64,000 bases of DNA from Phytoactinopolyspora limicola (GTDB lineage Bacteria; Actinomycetota; Actinomycetes; Jiangellales; Jiangellaceae), in NCBI RefSeq assembly GCF_011320225.1, contig NZ_JAAOEN010000004.1, positions 362,889-426,888 on the forward strand, in the 5' to 3' direction. Below are positions 52,180-60,804 of the stretch, piece after piece. The position numbers and the translations under genes were made by a program. Positions within the stretch are counted from its first letter, which is position 1; each line of letters opens with the position of its first letter. The notes below the pieces were generated by a model, which made no database searches, had not been told where the DNA came from, and saw nothing but the letters and a program-made list of their open reading frames with translations.

Positions 52180-53171
52180 GCGAGCCGCTGCTCGACGTCC
52201 GCGACCTCGATGTCTTCCTGCCCACCCGGTCGGGACCAGTGCACGTGCTCGACGGCGTGTCGTTCAGCGTCGACGCCGCCCGCACCACCGGTCTCATCGG
52301 CGAGTCGGGCAGCGGGAAGACGATGGCCGCGATGGCCATCATCGGCCTGCTGCCCGCCGGAGCGGTCACCCGTGGACAGCTGTGGTGGCGTTCGGAGGAC
52401 CTGCTCGCGGTGTCGTCCCGGCGCCGCCGCCAGGTGCGCGGCCGGGAGATCGCGATGATCTTCCAGGATCCCCTGGCCAGCTTGAACCCCGGTCAGACGG
52501 TCGGCCGGCAGGTCACCGAGATCCCGCGCCGCGACGGTATGGGCCGGGCCGAGCTGGCCCGGACCGCCACCCATCTGCTGGACCGCGTCGGCATCCCCGA
52601 CCCGGCCCAGCGCACCGGCAACTACCCGCATCAGTTCTCCGGGGGACAACGCCAACGGGCGATGACGGCGCTGGCCCTAGCCGGGCAGCCGCAGCTAATC
52701 CTGGCCGACGAGCCGACCACCGCGCTGGACGTCACGGTGCAGGCCCGCATCCTCGACCTGCTGCGCCACCTACGCGACACCGAACACACCGCGATGCTGC
52801 TGGTCAGCCACGATCTGCGGGTCATGGCCCATGTGGCCGACGACCTCGTCGTCATGTATGCCGGCCGGGTGTGCGAGCGCGGCCCGGCCCAGGCCGTGCT
52901 GCGTGAACCCCGCCACCCGTACACCAAGGCGCTGGTCGCCAGCGTGCCCGCGGTCCGCGCCCGCACCGCCATCGCCGACCCACTACCGGGCTCGCCGGCC
53001 GATCCGGCACACCGCCCGGCGGGGTGCGCGTTCCATCCCCGCTGCCCGCTGGCCGTGCTGCGCTGCCGGGTGGAACGCCCCACCGTGCGCGAGGTGGCAC
53101 CGGGTCGCTGGACCGCCTGTCACCTGGCCGAGGCCGACGGTCTCCCGGACGCGGCGGAGGTGCGGCCATGA
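52176..53171 (+). CDS. Dpp/Opp-type ABC ATPase (DppD-like), glycan locus
   Basis: A 331-aa ATPase. Walker A GESGSGKTM, IFQDPLASLNPGQTVG, signature [10 protein letters not shown], Walker B LILADEPTTALD and the C-terminal CAFHPRCP motif are present. It ends overlapping the second ATPase gene (ATG 53168). Confidence 0.93.
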   Translation: MSEPLLDVRDLDVFLPTRSGPVHVLDGVSFSVDAARTTGLIGESGSGKTMAAMAIIGLLPAGAVTRGQLWWRSEDLLAVSSRRRRQVRGREIAMIFQDPLASLNPGQTVGRQVTEIPRRDGMGRAELARTATHLLDRVGIPDPAQRTGNYPHQFSGGQRQRAMTALALAGQPQLILADEPTTALDVTVQARILDLLRHLRDTEHTAMLLVSHDLRVMAHVADDLVVMYAGRVCERGPAQAVLREPRHPYTKALVASVPAVRARTAIADPLPGSPADPAHRPAGCAFHPRCPLAVLRCRVERPTVREVAPGRWTACHLAEADGLPDAAEVRP

Positions 53172-53974
53172 ACGATGCGGGACTCACCGTTCGGGGGCTC
53201 CGGGTCAGCTTCGGCGGAAGCCGCGGGATGTTCGGCCGTGGCGGCCGCCCGGCGGTCGCTGCCGTCGCCGGCGTCGATTTGGACGTCGCCGCAGGAGAGA
53301 TCGTCGCCGTGGTTGGTGAGTCCGGTTCGGGCAAAACCACGGTGGCCCGCTGCGTCGTCGGCCTCGTCACACCGGACGACGGAACGTTGAGCTACGACGA
53401 CGTCCCACTCGGCTCCACCCGGTCTCGCCCGCCGGCCATCCAACGCGCCATCCAGATGGTGTTCCAGGACCCACGCTCGTCGCTGAATCCGCGGATGACC
53501 GCCGGCGCCATCGTCCGGGAAGCGTGGCAGGCCCACCCGGCCGCCGCCCCCTCGGGTGATCAGGACGCCGCGGTGCGGAACCTCCTGGCCGAGGTCGGCT
53601 TGGACGCCAGCGTCGCCGGTCGCCGACCGAGCGCGTTGTCCGGCGGGCAGTGTCAGCGGGTGAGCATCGCCCGGGCACTGGCGCTGCGCCCCCGGCTGCT
53701 GGTCTGTGATGAGGCGGTGTCCGCCCTCGACGTGTCGGTGCAGGCCCAGATCTTGCGGCTGCTCTCCGACGTGCGACGGGACCACGGACTATCGATGCTG
53801 TTCATCTCGCACGACCTCGGCGTGGTCCGGCAGATCGCCGACCGGGTGGTGGTCATGCGCTCCGGCGAAGTGGTGGAGCAGGCACCGGCGGAGGACCTGT
53901 TCACCCGGCCGACCCATCCCTACACCCGCGCGCTGCTCGACGCGGCCCTCGACCTGGAGGGAGCCGCCAGCTAA
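53168..53974 (+). CDS. Dpp/Opp-type ABC ATPase (DppF-like), glycan locus
   Basis: A 268-aa ATPase with Walker A GESGSGKTT, VFQDPRSSLNPRMT and Walker B LLVCDEAVSALDVSV. The signature is LSGGQCQRVSIARAL, with Cys in place of the usual Arg after SGGQ. It lacks most of the Cys-rich C-terminal extension found in the other DppF-like protein of this window, which makes it about 90 residues shorter. Confidence 0.92.
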   Translation: MNDAGLTVRGLRVSFGGSRGMFGRGGRPAVAAVAGVDLDVAAGEIVAVVGESGSGKTTVARCVVGLVTPDDGTLSYDDVPLGSTRSRPPAIQRAIQMVFQDPRSSLNPRMTAGAIVREAWQAHPAAAPSGDQDAAVRNLLAEVGLDASVAGRRPSALSGGQCQRVSIARALALRPRLLVCDEAVSALDVSVQAQILRLLSDVRRDHGLSMLFISHDLGVVRQIADRVVVMRSGEVVEQAPAEDLFTRPTHPYTRALLDAALDLEGAAS

Positions 53975-54018
53975 TCCACCGGCCGGTGGCCCGCACCGGG
54001 CCGTCGCACACCCTCGAT

Positions 54019-54029
54019 CTAATACGTAA
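54019..54029 (+). promoter_or_regulatory. TAATACGTA site upstream of the binding-protein gene
   Basis: CTAATACGTAA contains TAATACGTA, also present (reverse complement) in the site at 49152-49165; the core TACGTA (54023-54028) is palindromic. It lies 32 bp before the ATG at 54061 in the 86-bp gap after the second ATPase gene. A second LacI-controlled promoter here would let the binding protein be made separately. Confidence 0.45.
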
Positions 54030-54060
54030 CAGCACTTTGATTCCTTGATTGGAGACGACG

Positions 54061-55629
54061 ATGGCGCACCACCGCACGTTCCGTCTTCCCCTCGTCCTCG
54101 GAGCCGCGCTCGTCCTGGCGGCCTGCGGCGGGAGCGACGACGACACCTCCAGCACGCCGGATGCCGACGACACCCCCGGCGATGCCGACACCAGCGCGGA
54201 GGACGACGCCGCACCGGGCGGCGGCGGTCTGGTGACCGTCGCTACCCAGCGGCCGGTTACCACCCTCGACCCGCACGGTGACATGGGCGCCGACCTCGGC
54301 ACCCAGCTCGCCGGGCGGGCCGTCTTCGAACGGCTCGTCGGAGCCACCGACGACGGATACGAACCCGAACTGGCCGCCGGCTGGTCGGTATCCGACGACG
54401 CCACCGAGTGGACGTTCACGCTGCGCGAATCCACCTTCTCCGACGGGTCTCCGGTCACCGCCGACGACGTCGTCGCCTCCATCGAACGGATCCAGGACCT
54501 CGAAGGCCCGGTGTCCGGAAACGTCGCCGGAGTGCAGGTCGAGGCCACCGCCGACGACACCGTGGTGTTCAGCTCCGAGGCCGGAAACCCGGCACTCCTC
54601 GGCCAGCTCACCAACGTCTGGATCGTCCCGGGCGAGCACCTCGACGACGACGGCTTCTTCCACGACCCGATCGGCTCCGGACCGTTCGTCGTCGACGCGT
54701 TCACCCCGGAGGAGACGCTGCGGCTCACCCCCAACCCGGACTACTGGGCCGGCGAGCCGGCCGTCGACGGCATCGACATCCGGTACATTCCCGAGATCGC
54801 CGCCCGCATGACCGCCCTGCGCACCGGCGAGGTCGACATCACCTGGGGGGTGCCGGACGACCAGGTCCCGGCGCTGCGCGACGAGAGTGGAGTGACCGTC
54901 GAGGCAATTCCGAGCAACGCCACCTACACCATGTGGTTCAACTCCAGCCGGGATGCCTTCGCCGACGCCGAGGTGCGCCGCGCGCTGTGGCAGGCGGTCG
55001 ATTTCGAGGCGATCATCGCCGCTCTCCACCCGGAGACCGGCCAGCTGGCCGACTCGATCGTCGCTCCCCCGGTGCTCGGCTACGCACCGCAGGACGCGGT
55101 GACCCACGACCCCGAGGCCGCGCGCGCCGCGCTGGAGGCCGCGGGCTTCGACTTCGACGCCACCTACGAACTGCAACTGCGCGGCTCGGAGTTCCGGGAG
55201 TTCGCTCAGGCGGTCACCTCGGACCTGCGCGCGATCGGGGTCCAAGCCGAACCGGTGGAGAAGGAGCCCGGTGTCTGGATCGACGACCTGCTGGCGCTGA
55301 ACTGGGACATCAACTTGCAGTCGGTGTCGGTGCCGTCGCTGGACGCGGCTACCAACGTCGGCCGGCTGTACCCGTGCGCCGCGGAGCGCACCGGCTACTG
55401 CAACGAGGACCTCGACGCCATCCTGGCCGAAGCCGACTCGGTGGCCGACGTCGACCGCCGCGAGCAGCTGTACGCGGACGCCGCGGAGATCATCTGGACC
55501 GACGCCGTGGGTATGTTCCCGATGTTCCCGCAGATCGTGTACGCCTGGCAGGACCGGGTGGACGGGGTCGACCTCGACCCGTCGTCGGTGCCGGGCTTCG
55601 CCGGCCTGACCTACGGGGCGGGCTCGTGA
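54061..55629 (+). CDS. Dpp-type ABC transporter substrate-binding lipoprotein (SBP family 5), glycan locus
   Basis: A 522-aa lipoprotein with lipobox LAAC near residue 22, a Ser/Asp/Thr-rich linker and SBP_bac_5 features (TTLDPHGDMGADLGTQLAGR; WTFTLRESTFSDGSPVTADD; GSGPFVVDAF). The ATG at 54061 has GGAG 7 bp upstream. Family 5 binding proteins carry peptides but also sugars; the sialic-acid importers SatABCD and SiaEFGI belong to this type, which is relevant because a sialidase and a NanA-family lyase follow in this locus. GTGA overlap with the glycosidase. Confidence 0.93.
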   Translation: MAHHRTFRLPLVLGAALVLAACGGSDDDTSSTPDADDTPGDADTSAEDDAAPGGGGLVTVATQRPVTTLDPHGDMGADLGTQLAGRAVFERLVGATDDGYEPELAAGWSVSDDATEWTFTLRESTFSDGSPVTADDVVASIERIQDLEGPVSGNVAGVQVEATADDTVVFSSEAGNPALLGQLTNVWIVPGEHLDDDGFFHDPIGSGPFVVDAFTPEETLRLTPNPDYWAGEPAVDGIDIRYIPEIAARMTALRTGEVDITWGVPDDQVPALRDESGVTVEAIPSNATYTMWFNSSRDAFADAEVRRALWQAVDFEAIIAALHPETGQLADSIVAPPVLGYAPQDAVTHDPEAARAALEAAGFDFDATYELQLRGSEFREFAQAVTSDLRAIGVQAEPVEKEPGVWIDDLLALNWDINLQSVSVPSLDAATNVGRLYPCAAERTGYCNEDLDAILAEADSVADVDRREQLYADAAEIIWTDAVGMFPMFPQIVYAWQDRVDGVDLDPSSVPGFAGLTYGAGS

Positions 55630-57941
55630 CCGACACCTCCACCAACCCGGCGGCCCGCTCCATGGCACCGCGAGCCGCCGGGTGGAACACCTGGGACGTC
55701 CAGTTCCACACCGGCTACACCCATCTGCCGTCAGGGCTGCGGGTACGGTTCGCGCTGGCCGGGCCGGACGAGACGGTGTTCGACGGCTTCACCTGGCGCC
55801 ACGGCCTGGTCCGGCTGGGCCACCACACCGTGGACGGCCGCTACGCCGAGGTGACCGTGAACGCACTGGACACCGACCTGGATCTGCGGTTCACCGGCGA
55901 CAACACCACACTCGACGCGACGGCCGCGGTGAGCGGACCGGCGGGTGTGGTCGTGATCGTCGACCGGATGCCGCATACCGGTGACGGTGCTCCACCTCGG
56001 CTGGTCAACGCCGACGCCGCCGCCCCCGGCGAGTCCGGAACCGGCTCGTGGTCCACCGTGATCGAGCTGGATGAAGACCGCTGGCGCCTGGAGCTCTCCA
56101 CCCCGCCTCACTCGGGTGCGACGAGCGACCCAACTGACCTCGGCGATGATCACGCCATCCGGCTCACCGTGCCCACAGCGGCAGCGTCGTCGGCCACATC
56201 GACGACGGCGGCGACGCTGACCGTCCGGCTCGTTCCCGACGGCGCCGACCGGCCGGCCGCTTCACCGGACGACCGGATCGCCGCCGCTCGCAAAGCCGCC
56301 CTGACCGACACCCTGCATACCGCCGGCTGGTTGGGTACCGCGGGGGAAGCCTACGTGCGGTCGGTCACCTGGAACACGATCTACGCCCCCGACATCAAGA
56401 AGGTGCTGACGCCCACCTCGCGAGATTTCGTCTGCGCCGAACGTGAAGGTTTCTACGGCCGGTGGGCGCTGCACGTCTGGGACACCTTCTTCACCGGCCT
56501 CGTGGCCAACTGGATCGACACGTCGTACGCCCACGGGATCTTCCGGCAGATCCTCGATCAGGCCACCAACAGCGGCATGCTGCCGAACCGGGTTTCCGAC
56601 GAGCGCGGGCGCACCGACGACCGCTCGCAGTCGCCGGTCGGCGGGCTCACCGTGCTCAAGGCGTATCTGGGCAGCGGCCTGGGTGAAGCGACCCGGGACC
56701 GGCGGTTGCTCGCCGACTGTTATCCGGGGCTGCGCCGCTGGCACGAATGGTGGCCGGCGGCCAGGCGTGGACCGTTCGGGCTGTTGGCGTGGGGTTCGGA
56801 GCGGCGAGGCGACGAGCGAGCGAAGTGGCCGGTGCAGCGAGGAACGAGCGAAACCGTCCGCGCAGCGAGTGAAGAGCCGAGCGCGACCAATGTGACAGAC
56901 GTCGCCATCTTGCTCGACCGGTCCAAGCGTGAGTCGGGTCTGGACGACTCCCCCATGTACGACGACGTCAAATGGGACCCGACGACACACACCCAGAATC
57001 TCGCCGACGTCGGCCTGAACGGACTACACATCGCCGACGCCGAGGCCGTAGCGGAGATCGCCGAGCGGCTGGGTGATCAGGCCACGGCCACGCTGCTGCG
57101 GCAGCAGGCCGCCGCCGCCCGGACCGAGGTGAACCGGCTGCTCTGGGACACCGAGCACGGTGAGTACCGGAACCGGTGGGCCTCCGGAGAGTTCTCCGAA
57201 CACGTCGCCCCCACCATGCTGTACCCGCTGCTGGGCGAGGTTCCGGATGCCAAACAGGCCCGCGCTCTGGTGGACCGGCTGCTGGCACCGGACGTGCTCG
57301 GCGGCGATCCGCCGATGCCGAGTGTGGCCCGCAACGATCCGGGCTTCAACACCCGGTACTGGCGGGGCCGGGTCTGGGGGCCGATGGCCTACCTGGCGGT
57401 GGCGGGACTGCGCCGAGGTGGGTTCGACGCGGAGGCCAAGGATGTGGTCACCGCACTGCTGCGGCTGTTCCTGCGGGAGTGGGACGAGCACAGCCACGTC
57501 CGGGAGAACTATCCGGTCCAACCCGGTGAGGACGTACGTCCATTGGAGGCCCGTTCCGACGGGTTGATGTCGTGGGGGTCGCTGCTGGCCTATCTCGCCT
57601 TCCAGGAGCTCGCCGATCCACGGGAAGACGGCTGGCGGTTCGCCCATCCGGGCACATCCGCGGAGCTGGACGGCCTGATGCTCGGCGATGGACGGCTCAG
57701 CATCCGCGCCGGAGACCGGCTGTGGGTGGAGCTCGACGGCGAGGTACTGATCGACGCCGACCCGCACGTCGTCGTTACGGCCTACCGCCGCGAACCACAG
57801 GTGGTGTCCGGCGTCGCGACCGCCACCGGCGAACCCGGACAGATCCGGATCGCCGTGCCCGGTAGTGACCGTCCTGTGGTGATCGACCTGCCCTCGCCCG
57901 GGATACCCGTCGCCTTCGATCTGTCCACCGACCGCACCTGA
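55626..57941 (+). CDS. GH63/MGH1-like (alpha/alpha)6 glycoside hydrolase
   Basis: A 771-aa cytoplasmic glycosidase-like protein. An N-terminal beta-rich domain of about 220 residues precedes the six-hairpin catalytic domain with LHVWDTFFTGLVANW, ESGLDDSPMYDD, RYWRGRVWGPMAYLAV and ENYPVQPGEDV, as in mannosylglycerate hydrolase-like and GH63 enzymes; a C-terminal beta domain follows. It has no signal peptide, so it acts on imported oligosaccharides. About 30 residues near 390-422 (SERRGDERAKWPVQRG...) are foreign to the family and are encoded by a GAGCGA-rich repeat (56797-56890), apparently an in-frame insertion between LLAWGS and the ESGLD motif. GTG start at 55626 overlaps the upstream stop. 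Confidence 0.85.
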   Translation: MTDTSTNPAARSMAPRAAGWNTWDVQFHTGYTHLPSGLRVRFALAGPDETVFDGFTWRHGLVRLGHHTVDGRYAEVTVNALDTDLDLRFTGDNTTLDATAAVSGPAGVVVIVDRMPHTGDGAPPRLVNADAAAPGESGTGSWSTVIELDEDRWRLELSTPPHSGATSDPTDLGDDHAIRLTVPTAAASSATSTTAATLTVRLVPDGADRPAASPDDRIAAARKAALTDTLHTAGWLGTAGEAYVRSVTWNTIYAPDIKKVLTPTSRDFVCAEREGFYGRWALHVWDTFFTGLVANWIDTSYAHGIFRQILDQATNSGMLPNRVSDERGRTDDRSQSPVGGLTVLKAYLGSGLGEATRDRRLLADCYPGLRRWHEWWPAARRGPFGLLAWGSERRGDERAKWPVQRGTSETVRAASEEPSATNVTDVAILLDRSKRESGLDDSPMYDDVKWDPTTHTQNLADVGLNGLHIADAEAVAEIAERLGDQATATLLRQQAAAARTEVNRLLWDTEHGEYRNRWASGEFSEHVAPTMLYPLLGEVPDAKQARALVDRLLAPDVLGGDPPMPSVARNDPGFNTRYWRGRVWGPMAYLAVAGLRRGGFDAEAKDVVTALLRLFLREWDEHSHVRENYPVQPGEDVRPLEARSDGLMSWGSLLAYLAFQELADPREDGWRFAHPGTSAELDGLMLGDGRLSIRAGDRLWVELDGEVLIDADPHVVVTAYRREPQVVSGVATATGEPGQIRIAVPGSDRPVVIDLPSPGIPVAFDLSTDRT
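56797..56890 (+). repeat. GAGCGA-rich repeat inserted in the glycosidase gene
   Basis: GCGAGGCGACGAGCGAGCGAAG, GCAGCGAGGAACGAGCGAAA and GCAGCGAGTGAAGAGCCGA follow each other, purine-rich and unlike the codon pattern on both sides. The frame stays open. Similar GAGCGAAG strings are common extragenic repeats in GC-rich bacteria, which suggests that such an element has been captured by the gene. Confidence 0.55.
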
Positions 57942-57957
57942 AGGGGAAGCACCACAC

Positions 57958-59571
57958 GTGAGTAATGAGAAGATGACCGCGGCCGACCTCGTCATCGTTG
58001 GTGGTGGGGTCGGCGGCGTAGCCGCGGCCCTGGCCGCGCTGCGACGCGGCCGGTCCGTCATCGTCACCGAACCGACCGACTGGCTGGGTGGCCAGCTGAC
58101 CAGCCAGGGTGTCCCGCCCGACGAACACCCGTGGATCGAACGGTTCGGCTGCACCCGTTCCTACCGGCGCTTCCGCGACGCCGTCCGCGAGTACTACCGC
58201 ACCTGGTATCCGCTCACCCCGGCCGCCCGGGCTGACGCCGAACTCAACCCGGGTATGGGGCGGGTCAGCCGGCTGTGCCACGAACCCAAAGCCGCCGCGG
58301 CGGTCCTCGAGGCCATGGTGGCGCCGTATGTGGCCGCGGGCCGGCTGCAGGTGTTGTACGGTCACCGCCCGGTGGACGTCGACGTCGACGTCGACACGGT
58401 GCGGTCGGTGGTGCTCGCCGGACCGGGTGACGAACGCGTCGTCGTCGACGCCTCTTACGTGCTGGACGCCACCGAGGAAGGCGACCTGCTGCCCATGGCC
58501 GGCGCCGAGCACGTCACCGGGTTCGAGTCCCGCGAGGACACCGGTGAACCCAGCGCCCCGGCCGTTGCTCAGCCCGCCAACATGCAGGCGTTCTCCTGGG
58601 TCTTCGCGGTGGAGCATCGCGACGGGGAAGACCACACCATAGACAAACCCGAACAGTACGGCTTCTGGCAGAGCTACCACCCAAGCTTCTGGCCGGACCG
58701 GCTGATCAGCCTCACCGCGCCGGATCCGCGCACCCTGGAGCCGGTGCCCCGGACGTTCGTGCCACACGGACACTCCGGGCCGGTGGTCGCCGACCAGAGC
58801 CGGGACCCTGGTGACAAGGACCTGTGGGTGTTCCGGCGGATCGTCGCCCGGGAACTGTTCGAGCCGGGTTTCGCCGCCAGCGACGTCACCGTCGTCAACT
58901 GGCCGATGATCGACTACCTGCCCGGGCCTATCATCGGTGTCTCCGAAGCCGAACGGAACGAACACCTGGAGGGCAGCCGGCAGCTTGCGCTGAGCATGCT
59001 GTACTGGCTGCAGACCGAGGCGCCGCGGCCGGACGGCGGCACCGGCTGGCCAGGTTTGCGGCTGCGCCCGGACGTCATGGGCAGCACCGACGGTCTGGCG
59101 AAGGCGCCCTACATCCGGGAGTCGCGACGGATCCAGGCGCAGTACACCGTGGTGGAGCAGGACGTGTCGCTGGCGGTGCGCGGCGAGCACGGCGCGGTGC
59201 ACTACCCGGACTCCGTGGGGGTGGGTATGTACCGGATCGACCTGCATCCCTCCACCGGCGGCGACACCTACATCGATGTCGCCAGCTCTCCGTTCCAGAT
59301 CCCACTGGGTGCGCTGCTTCCGGTGCGGATGCGCAATCTGCTGCCGGCCGGCAAGAACATCGGCACCACCCACATCACCAACGGCTGCTACCGGCTGCAT
59401 CCGGTGGAGTGGAACATCGGTGAAGCCGCCGGGGCGCTGGCCGCGCACTGCCTAACCCACGGGCTGCGGCCCACGCAGGTCCGCGACGACGACGCGCGGC
59501 TGGCCAGTTTCCAGCAGGAGCTGGCGGCCGACGGGTTCGAGCTGGCCTGGCCCGAGGTGAAGGGGTACTGA
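57958..59571 (+). CDS. FAD-dependent oxidoreductase (FAD_oxidored / HdrA-like fold)
   Basis: A 537-aa protein. The dinucleotide-binding motif VIVGGGVGGVAAALAALRRG is at residues 11-30, followed by EPTDWLGGQLTSQG, which is characteristic of the PF12831-type family. A second FAD contact (LLPAGKNIGTTHITNGCYRLHP) lies near 460. No Fe-S cysteines are visible. GTG 57958 has GGGGAAG 8 bp upstream. Inside the glycan locus it could oxidise a sugar or sugar acid; no closer function can be given. Confidence 0.87.
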   Translation: MSNEKMTAADLVIVGGGVGGVAAALAALRRGRSVIVTEPTDWLGGQLTSQGVPPDEHPWIERFGCTRSYRRFRDAVREYYRTWYPLTPAARADAELNPGMGRVSRLCHEPKAAAAVLEAMVAPYVAAGRLQVLYGHRPVDVDVDVDTVRSVVLAGPGDERVVVDASYVLDATEEGDLLPMAGAEHVTGFESREDTGEPSAPAVAQPANMQAFSWVFAVEHRDGEDHTIDKPEQYGFWQSYHPSFWPDRLISLTAPDPRTLEPVPRTFVPHGHSGPVVADQSRDPGDKDLWVFRRIVARELFEPGFAASDVTVVNWPMIDYLPGPIIGVSEAERNEHLEGSRQLALSMLYWLQTEAPRPDGGTGWPGLRLRPDVMGSTDGLAKAPYIRESRRIQAQYTVVEQDVSLAVRGEHGAVHYPDSVGVGMYRIDLHPSTGGDTYIDVASSPFQIPLGALLPVRMRNLLPAGKNIGTTHITNGCYRLHPVEWNIGEAAGALAAHCLTHGLRPTQVRDDDARLASFQQELAADGFELAWPEVKGY

Positions 59572-59615
59572 TGACACCACCGGACACTGCTCGCCGCACC
59601 CACACCGCCCACGGA

Positions 59616-59685
59616 GCCTGGCACGCTGAGGTGCTCCACAAAGGGAACAAAACACCCAGGATTACGACGCTTCAGCGTGCCAGGC
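59616..59685. repeat. Hairpin with 14-bp stem between the FAD oxidoreductase and lyase genes
   Basis: GCCTGGCACGCTGA (59616-59629) pairs perfectly with TCAGCGTGCCAGGC (59672-59685) around a 42-nt AT-richer loop. A 52-codon frame (59571-59729) crosses the interval, joining the stop of one gene to the start of the next, but its composition gives no sign of selection. The hairpin may modulate expression between the two genes. Confidence 0.55.
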
Positions 59686-59725
59686 ACAACACCGTGGCGA
59701 GCCACGCACACCCGGCAGGCCAATC

Positions 59726-60718
59726 ATGAGCGGCGGGCGGGCGATACTGCGCGGGATCACCATCCCGATGGTGACGCCGATGTCCGCGCCGGGCCGACCG
59801 GACGCGGAGGCGGGCGCCGAGTTGCTCGCCGCGCTGCATGCCGCCGGGGCCGACGCGCTGATGCTGCTGGGCAGCAACGGTGAGGGTCCGCTGCTACCCA
59901 CATCCGCACTGGGTGACTTCGTCACCGACGCTACGGCGCGCTGGCGAGCGTTGGGCGGCGGCCCGGTGCTGGTCAACGTCACGGCTGCGGGTACCGACGA
60001 GGCGCTGGCCCGGGCCAGCGTCGTCGCACCCGCCACCCCGGACGCGCTGGTGCTGAGCCCACCCATCTACTTCCACCACCGCGAAGACGAGATCGTGGCG
60101 CATTACGCGGCCACCGCCGCCCTCGGCGTACCGGTGATCGTCTACAACGCGCCGCGGTACAGCAATCCGATCACCCCGGCCGTCTTCGATGCGCTGCTGG
60201 CCATGGACCACGTCGTCGGCCTCAAAGACAGCTCCGGCGACGCCGCGTGGTTCGCCGCCGCGGTGGCCGCCGCGCGTGAGCACCGGCCCGAGTTCGGGAT
60301 CAGCCAGGGCGCCGAGGGCCAACTACTCGCCGGGTTGAGAGCCGGAGCCGACGGGATCGTACCCGGCATCGCCAACATCGCACCGGCCGTGGCGGTGGCG
60401 CTGTTTCGCGCCTGGCTCACATCGGCGTCACCGGAATCCGCTGAGCCGGCCACCGTCGACGCGGATCAGCCGGAACGCTGGCAGGCCATCATCGACCGCC
60501 TCTGCGGCGTCCACACGATCCGGCCCGGTGTCCCCACCATCAAGGAGATCCTCTCGTGGGGCGGTCTGTGTCCCCCACACGTCGCCGCGCCGCTCCAGCC
60601 ATGCACCGACGACGAGCGCACCGCCCTGCGCTCCTACCTCGAACCTCTCGCGTCGCACCTCACGTCGCCCACCCTCACCTCGCCCACCCCCCACCTCGCC
60701 CACCCCCCACCTCGGTGA
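59726..60718 (+). CDS. Dihydrodipicolinate synthase / N-acetylneuraminate lyase family protein
   Basis: A 330-aa class I aldolase-type lyase. The Schiff-base Lys is in VVGLKDSSGD near residue 168 and the Tyr in IVYNAPRYSNP near 140; LGSNGEGPLL replaces the GTTGE motif of true DapA. Located between sugar-processing genes and a sialidase, it may split N-acetylneuraminate or a related keto-sugar acid; true DapA activity is unlikely in this context. The last 20 residues (HLTSPTLTSPTPHLAHPPPR) come from a CACCTC-rich repeat and run into the palindrome at 60712, which supplies the stop. Confidence 0.86.
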   Translation: MSGGRAILRGITIPMVTPMSAPGRPDAEAGAELLAALHAAGADALMLLGSNGEGPLLPTSALGDFVTDATARWRALGGGPVLVNVTAAGTDEALARASVVAPATPDALVLSPPIYFHHREDEIVAHYAATAALGVPVIVYNAPRYSNPITPAVFDALLAMDHVVGLKDSSGDAAWFAAAVAAAREHRPEFGISQGAEGQLLAGLRAGADGIVPGIANIAPAVAVALFRAWLTSASPESAEPATVDADQPERWQAIIDRLCGVHTIRPGVPTIKEILSWGGLCPPHVAAPLQPCTDDERTALRSYLEPLASHLTSPTLTSPTPHLAHPPPR

Positions 60719-60771
60719 TCGTTAGCAGGATCGGGTCGCTGGGGCGACCCGATCCTGCTAACGATCACCGG
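60712..60771. terminator. 60-bp GATC-edged palindrome after the lyase gene (family B)
   Basis: Arms pair throughout except the terminal T-G and a GG loop: CGGTGATCGTTAGCAGGATC..., with GGGTCGC/GCGACCC inside. The lyase stop TGA (60716-60718) is the TGATC motif of the left arm. The sialidase gene on the same strand begins 34 bp further on, so it probably has its own promoter or relies on read-through. Confidence 0.8.
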
Positions 60772-60804
60772 TCCCTACGCCAGCCTCGCAGCAAGGAGCC
60801 GAGC

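Noticed and set aside
54408-55625. N-terminal 400-codon extension of the glycosidase frame
   Set aside because: It lies out of frame over the substrate-binding protein gene and is Arg-rich nonsense; the GTGA junction at 55626 is the natural start.
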